This document shows positions 61,500 to 64,000 of a stretch of 64,000 nt of DNA, one piece after another. Both the position numbers and the translations under genes were made by a program. Numbering within the stretch: position 1 is the stretch's first letter; each line of letters opens with the position of its first letter. Source of the DNA: Ustulina deusta (taxonomy: Eukaryota; Ascomycota; Sordariomycetes; Xylariales; Xylariaceae); contig JAJNNX010000060.1 in assembly GCA_023159155.1 (NCBI GenBank), positions 1 through 64,000 on the forward strand. The letters are read 5' to 3'. The notes beneath the pieces are model-generated. The model saw nothing but the letters and a program-made list of their open reading frames with translations. It was not told the DNA's origin and ran no database searches.

Positions 61500-61546
61500 G
61501 TGCCGCCGCCAATAATGACGTAGTCAGGGGCGCGTTCGGGAGCCAT
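61496..61546 (-). pseudogene. first exon fragment of the GMC oxidoreductase
   Basis: From ATG at 61,546 the minus strand encodes MAPERAPDYVIIGGGTS, the standard GMC N-terminus with its FAD-binding GGGTS, and then changes into SPRY sequence. Joined in thought to the body starting at about 58,150, it gives a protein of about 600 residues, the normal GMC length. It is the counterpart of the truncated gene at 58,134-59,993. Confidence 0.8.
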
Positions 61547-62085
61547 GAGGGGAATAGAGTATTGCAGGAATGTCAGTGGTTTAGAGACGAGTCGAGAGTT
61601 GGAGGAATGGCCAAGAGCAGCCCTTGAACAAAAACAATGGGACAAGAAGAAAGGGTGCAAACCGCGAAGCGGGATAGTACGAAGGCAGGTCTTCCAAAGG
61701 AGGACAGAACATGTGAAGAGAGGGCCCAGCAATACAACATGGCAGGTACCTACCGTAGTGGGAAAATGTGGGGGGAAAGAACCGCGCGCCATACTATATA
61801 GCCCCTGTTGGCTGTTGGCTAGCTATCTCACAGTATACGTGGACATCCAACATGTAACATTCATTTTCTCTCAGTAGATCAACAAATCCAAGATGCACTG
61901 CGATGTTTCAAGTCAGGGCTTATTGCTCTTACTGTTAATTAATATCCACCGAGGCTCCGGCGGTCCAAGGTTTGTTAGCTGAGGTTGACATATAAGACAA
62001 ACTGCCGTTTTCTCGCAAGTTCGTGACACCTGTACACCAGTAATCTCCTGGCCATCGAAATTCTCTTTATATTCTAAATGACAGT
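61547..62085. promoter_or_regulatory. divergent intergenic region, former GMC and BBE promoters
   Basis: It lies between the GMC first exon (-) and the BBE-like gene (+), in a head-to-head arrangement. No motif recognised. Confidence 0.4.
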
Positions 62086-64000
62086 ATGATCTGTATTTAT
62101 TACCTCTTTGCCTTCAGCATCGCTGTTGTTCTAGCGGCTGTTCCCACTTCTACCAAGTCAAATGTGCCCAATGACGACTTAAACCTTGTCTCTAATTCCG
62201 TCGATACCCCCTCCTTGGGCTCAGCCAGAGAAAAAGCCTTCTTCACTAAGATGTCGCTGCTATCCAGGGGAAGAATGTTGGCCCTCTGCCTCAGTCTGGG
62301 ATGCTTTCAACGCAACCATCGGCGGCCTTCTCATAGCCACTACACCACTTGCTGCACCTTGTCACGAGAGCGCTTATGGTTTATACAACGCTACTGAGTG
62401 CGCCGAATTACAAGCTACTTGGTTCACACCCAATCTACATGTCAATTCGCCCTCGTCCATTATGGCACCTTACTTCGCCAACAACAGTTGCAACCCTTTT
62501 CTGCCTAAGGCTTCTCTCTGCGCTATAGGAACCTATGCGAGCTACTCAGTCAACATTTCACAGCCAATGGACATCGCACGCACCTTGTGGTTTGCAACTT
62601 ACTTCAATATCCGTGTTGTGATAAAGAATACAGGCCATGATTACAATGGCAAGTCTACAGGTGCTGGAGCTATTAGCCTTTGGACTCACAACCTTAAGAG
62701 GATCGAGATCATTGATTACAAATCTGTTAATTACACTGGGAAGGCTATTAAGGTTGGCGCTGGTGTTCAAGTCGAAGAGGCATATACCGCGGCCAGTGTT
62801 CGGGGTCTAACAGTTGTGGGCGGTGAATGCCCAACAGTGGGGTATGCAGGCGGTTACACTCAAGGTGGCGGCCATTCAGCCTTCTCCTCAATGTACGGTC
62901 TCGCTGCGGATCAGGTACTGGAATGGGAGGTCGTCGACGGACGGGGACGGCTGTTGAAAGCTAATCCTTCTGTCAACCCAGACCTTTACTGGGCACTTTG
63001 CGAAGCTTCGGTGTCGTCACATCTATGACGAGTAAAGCCTACAGAGATGTTTCTGTCACAGGGGCAAATATCTCCTTCACCAACGCTGGTATATCCCAGG
63101 ATCAATTTTATGATGTGGTGGAGGTTTATCTGAAATCGCTACCCGCGATTGTGGACGCGGGAGCTGTGACCGTGTCGTTTCTGAGTCGTGACACATTTGC
63201 AATATCACCACTGACCGCACCCGGCCTGTCGCCAAAAGAAGTAAACCGGCTACTTTCGCCACTGACCGGTCACTTAAAGAAGTATAATATATCCTATAGT
63301 AAGCTTCTCCCCCCCCCTCCCAACCCCAGCTACTCGTCAACGTATCCCATGGTGCCCTGGTTCTTATAACAATGCATTTTCGAGCTCATATTTCTGAAAA
63401 CAGGCTACAATGTTGAATCGTTCCAAGGATACCTCCATCAATTCAATGCCCAAAGAGCATGTCCCGACGTTGGCACGGGCTTATACGGAGGACGTTTCAT
63501 TCCGCGATCCGTTGTAGAAGAACAGACCGCCCACCTAATCGCAGCATATCGCTACATTAACGCCCACGGCGGTTCTTTAGCAATTATAGGCTTGAAAACT
63601 TCGCGCAGCGTCACCGGCCCTACCTGGAATGCGGTTAACGAGGCATGGCGAGAGACACTTATTGAGACCGTAATACAAACGTCAGTTCCCAGAGGCCAAT
63701 GGGGTATTAAGAAACATTGAGTTGCTAAACAAGGTGCTGAAATATAGGAACTATAACCAGACTGCTTCGATCGGAGATGATAAAAAAGTACAAGACCAGA
63801 TCACTTACGATTTCGTACCCCAACTCGAACGTTTAACGCCAGGAGGTGGAGCATACATGAACGAAGGCGACTTCTAGCAACCGGGGTGGCAGCAAGTGTT
63901 CTATGGTGATAATTACAAGCAGCTGCTAGATATCAAAGGACGCTATGACCCATTTCATTTATTATATGCCACGATGGCAGTAGGAAGCGAGTATTGGACA
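62086..64000 (+). pseudogene. BBE-like FAD-linked oxidoreductase, broken; runs off window
   Basis: Homologous to fungal berberine-bridge-enzyme-like oxidoreductases (PCMH-type FAD domain), usually secreted or secondary-metabolic. ATG at 62,086 opens a signal-like MICIYYLFAFSIAVVLAAVP. The body CRCYPGEECWPSASVWDAFN is in another frame, needing either a very short intron or a frameshift. Both bicovalent FAD anchors are present: His in NTGHDYNGKS (codon 62,636) and Cys in GGECPTVGYAGG (codon 62,828). Near 63,000 the glycine-rich run expected between YWAL and FGVVTSMT is missing, with a frameshift. A proper intron at 63,299-63,403 restores YNVESFQGYLHQFNA. TAG at 63,875 interrupts NEGDF-QPGWQQVFYG. 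It is a recent pseudogene; the last residues are beyond the window. Confidence 0.82.

Overview
The window looks like nuclear DNA of a filamentous ascomycete (Pezizomycotina). The genes have short introns (57-111 bp) with GTAAGT-like donors and CTAAC-like branch points. They encode fungal families: Zn2Cys6 and DUF3425-type bZIP regulators, a DUF3176 membrane protein, GMC and BBE-like oxidoreductases. Balanced-composition gene islands alternate with extremely A+T-rich, TpA-dominated blocks in which every recognisable gene is a relic. That is the usual signature of repeat-induced point mutation (RIP, C to T on either strand). I cannot assign a genus.

Layout. About 1-28,010 is an A+T-rich transposon graveyard. 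It holds three copies of one roughly 5-6 kb LTR-retrotransposon family (1,491-5,761 truncated; 8,575-18,532; 22,070-27,644 inverted), two copies of a 358-bp TIR element, a Ty1/copia reverse-transcriptase relic near 20.6-20.8 kb, and a nested 4.1-kb insertion (8,609-12,684) with direct terminal repeats, an 8-bp target duplication and an internal array of degenerate palindromes. Island A (28.2-40.9 kb) carries an intronless sulfatase, a regulator with two tandem Zn2Cys6 clusters, a secreted GH3 glycosidase, a 50-residue Cys-rich ORF, and a divergent SDR / bZIP pair whose shared promoter holds five copies of one motif. A complete RIP-mutated Ty1/copia element (41,498-48,955; 150-bp LTRs; ATCTC target duplication) separates it from island B.

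Island B (49-64 kb) is decaying. It has a DUF3176 protein and a two-exon Gln/Gly-rich protein. It also has a ruined thioester-reductase domain of NRPS-like type, a BBE-like oxidoreductase broken by a frameshift and a stop, and a GMC oxidoreductase and a SPRY-domain gene cut by one inversion of about 3.4 kb. That inversion exchanged the 3' parts of two convergent genes. The first exon of the GMC gene now heads the SPRY 3' half on the minus strand, and the SPRY 5' half leads into the GMC body on the plus strand.

Taken together, island A looks like active carbohydrate/sulfate-ester catabolism genes with a local regulator. Island B looks like the remains of an oxidative secondary-metabolism neighbourhood next to transposons. 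Pathway assignments are inference; domain identities and the inversion are read from the sequence.
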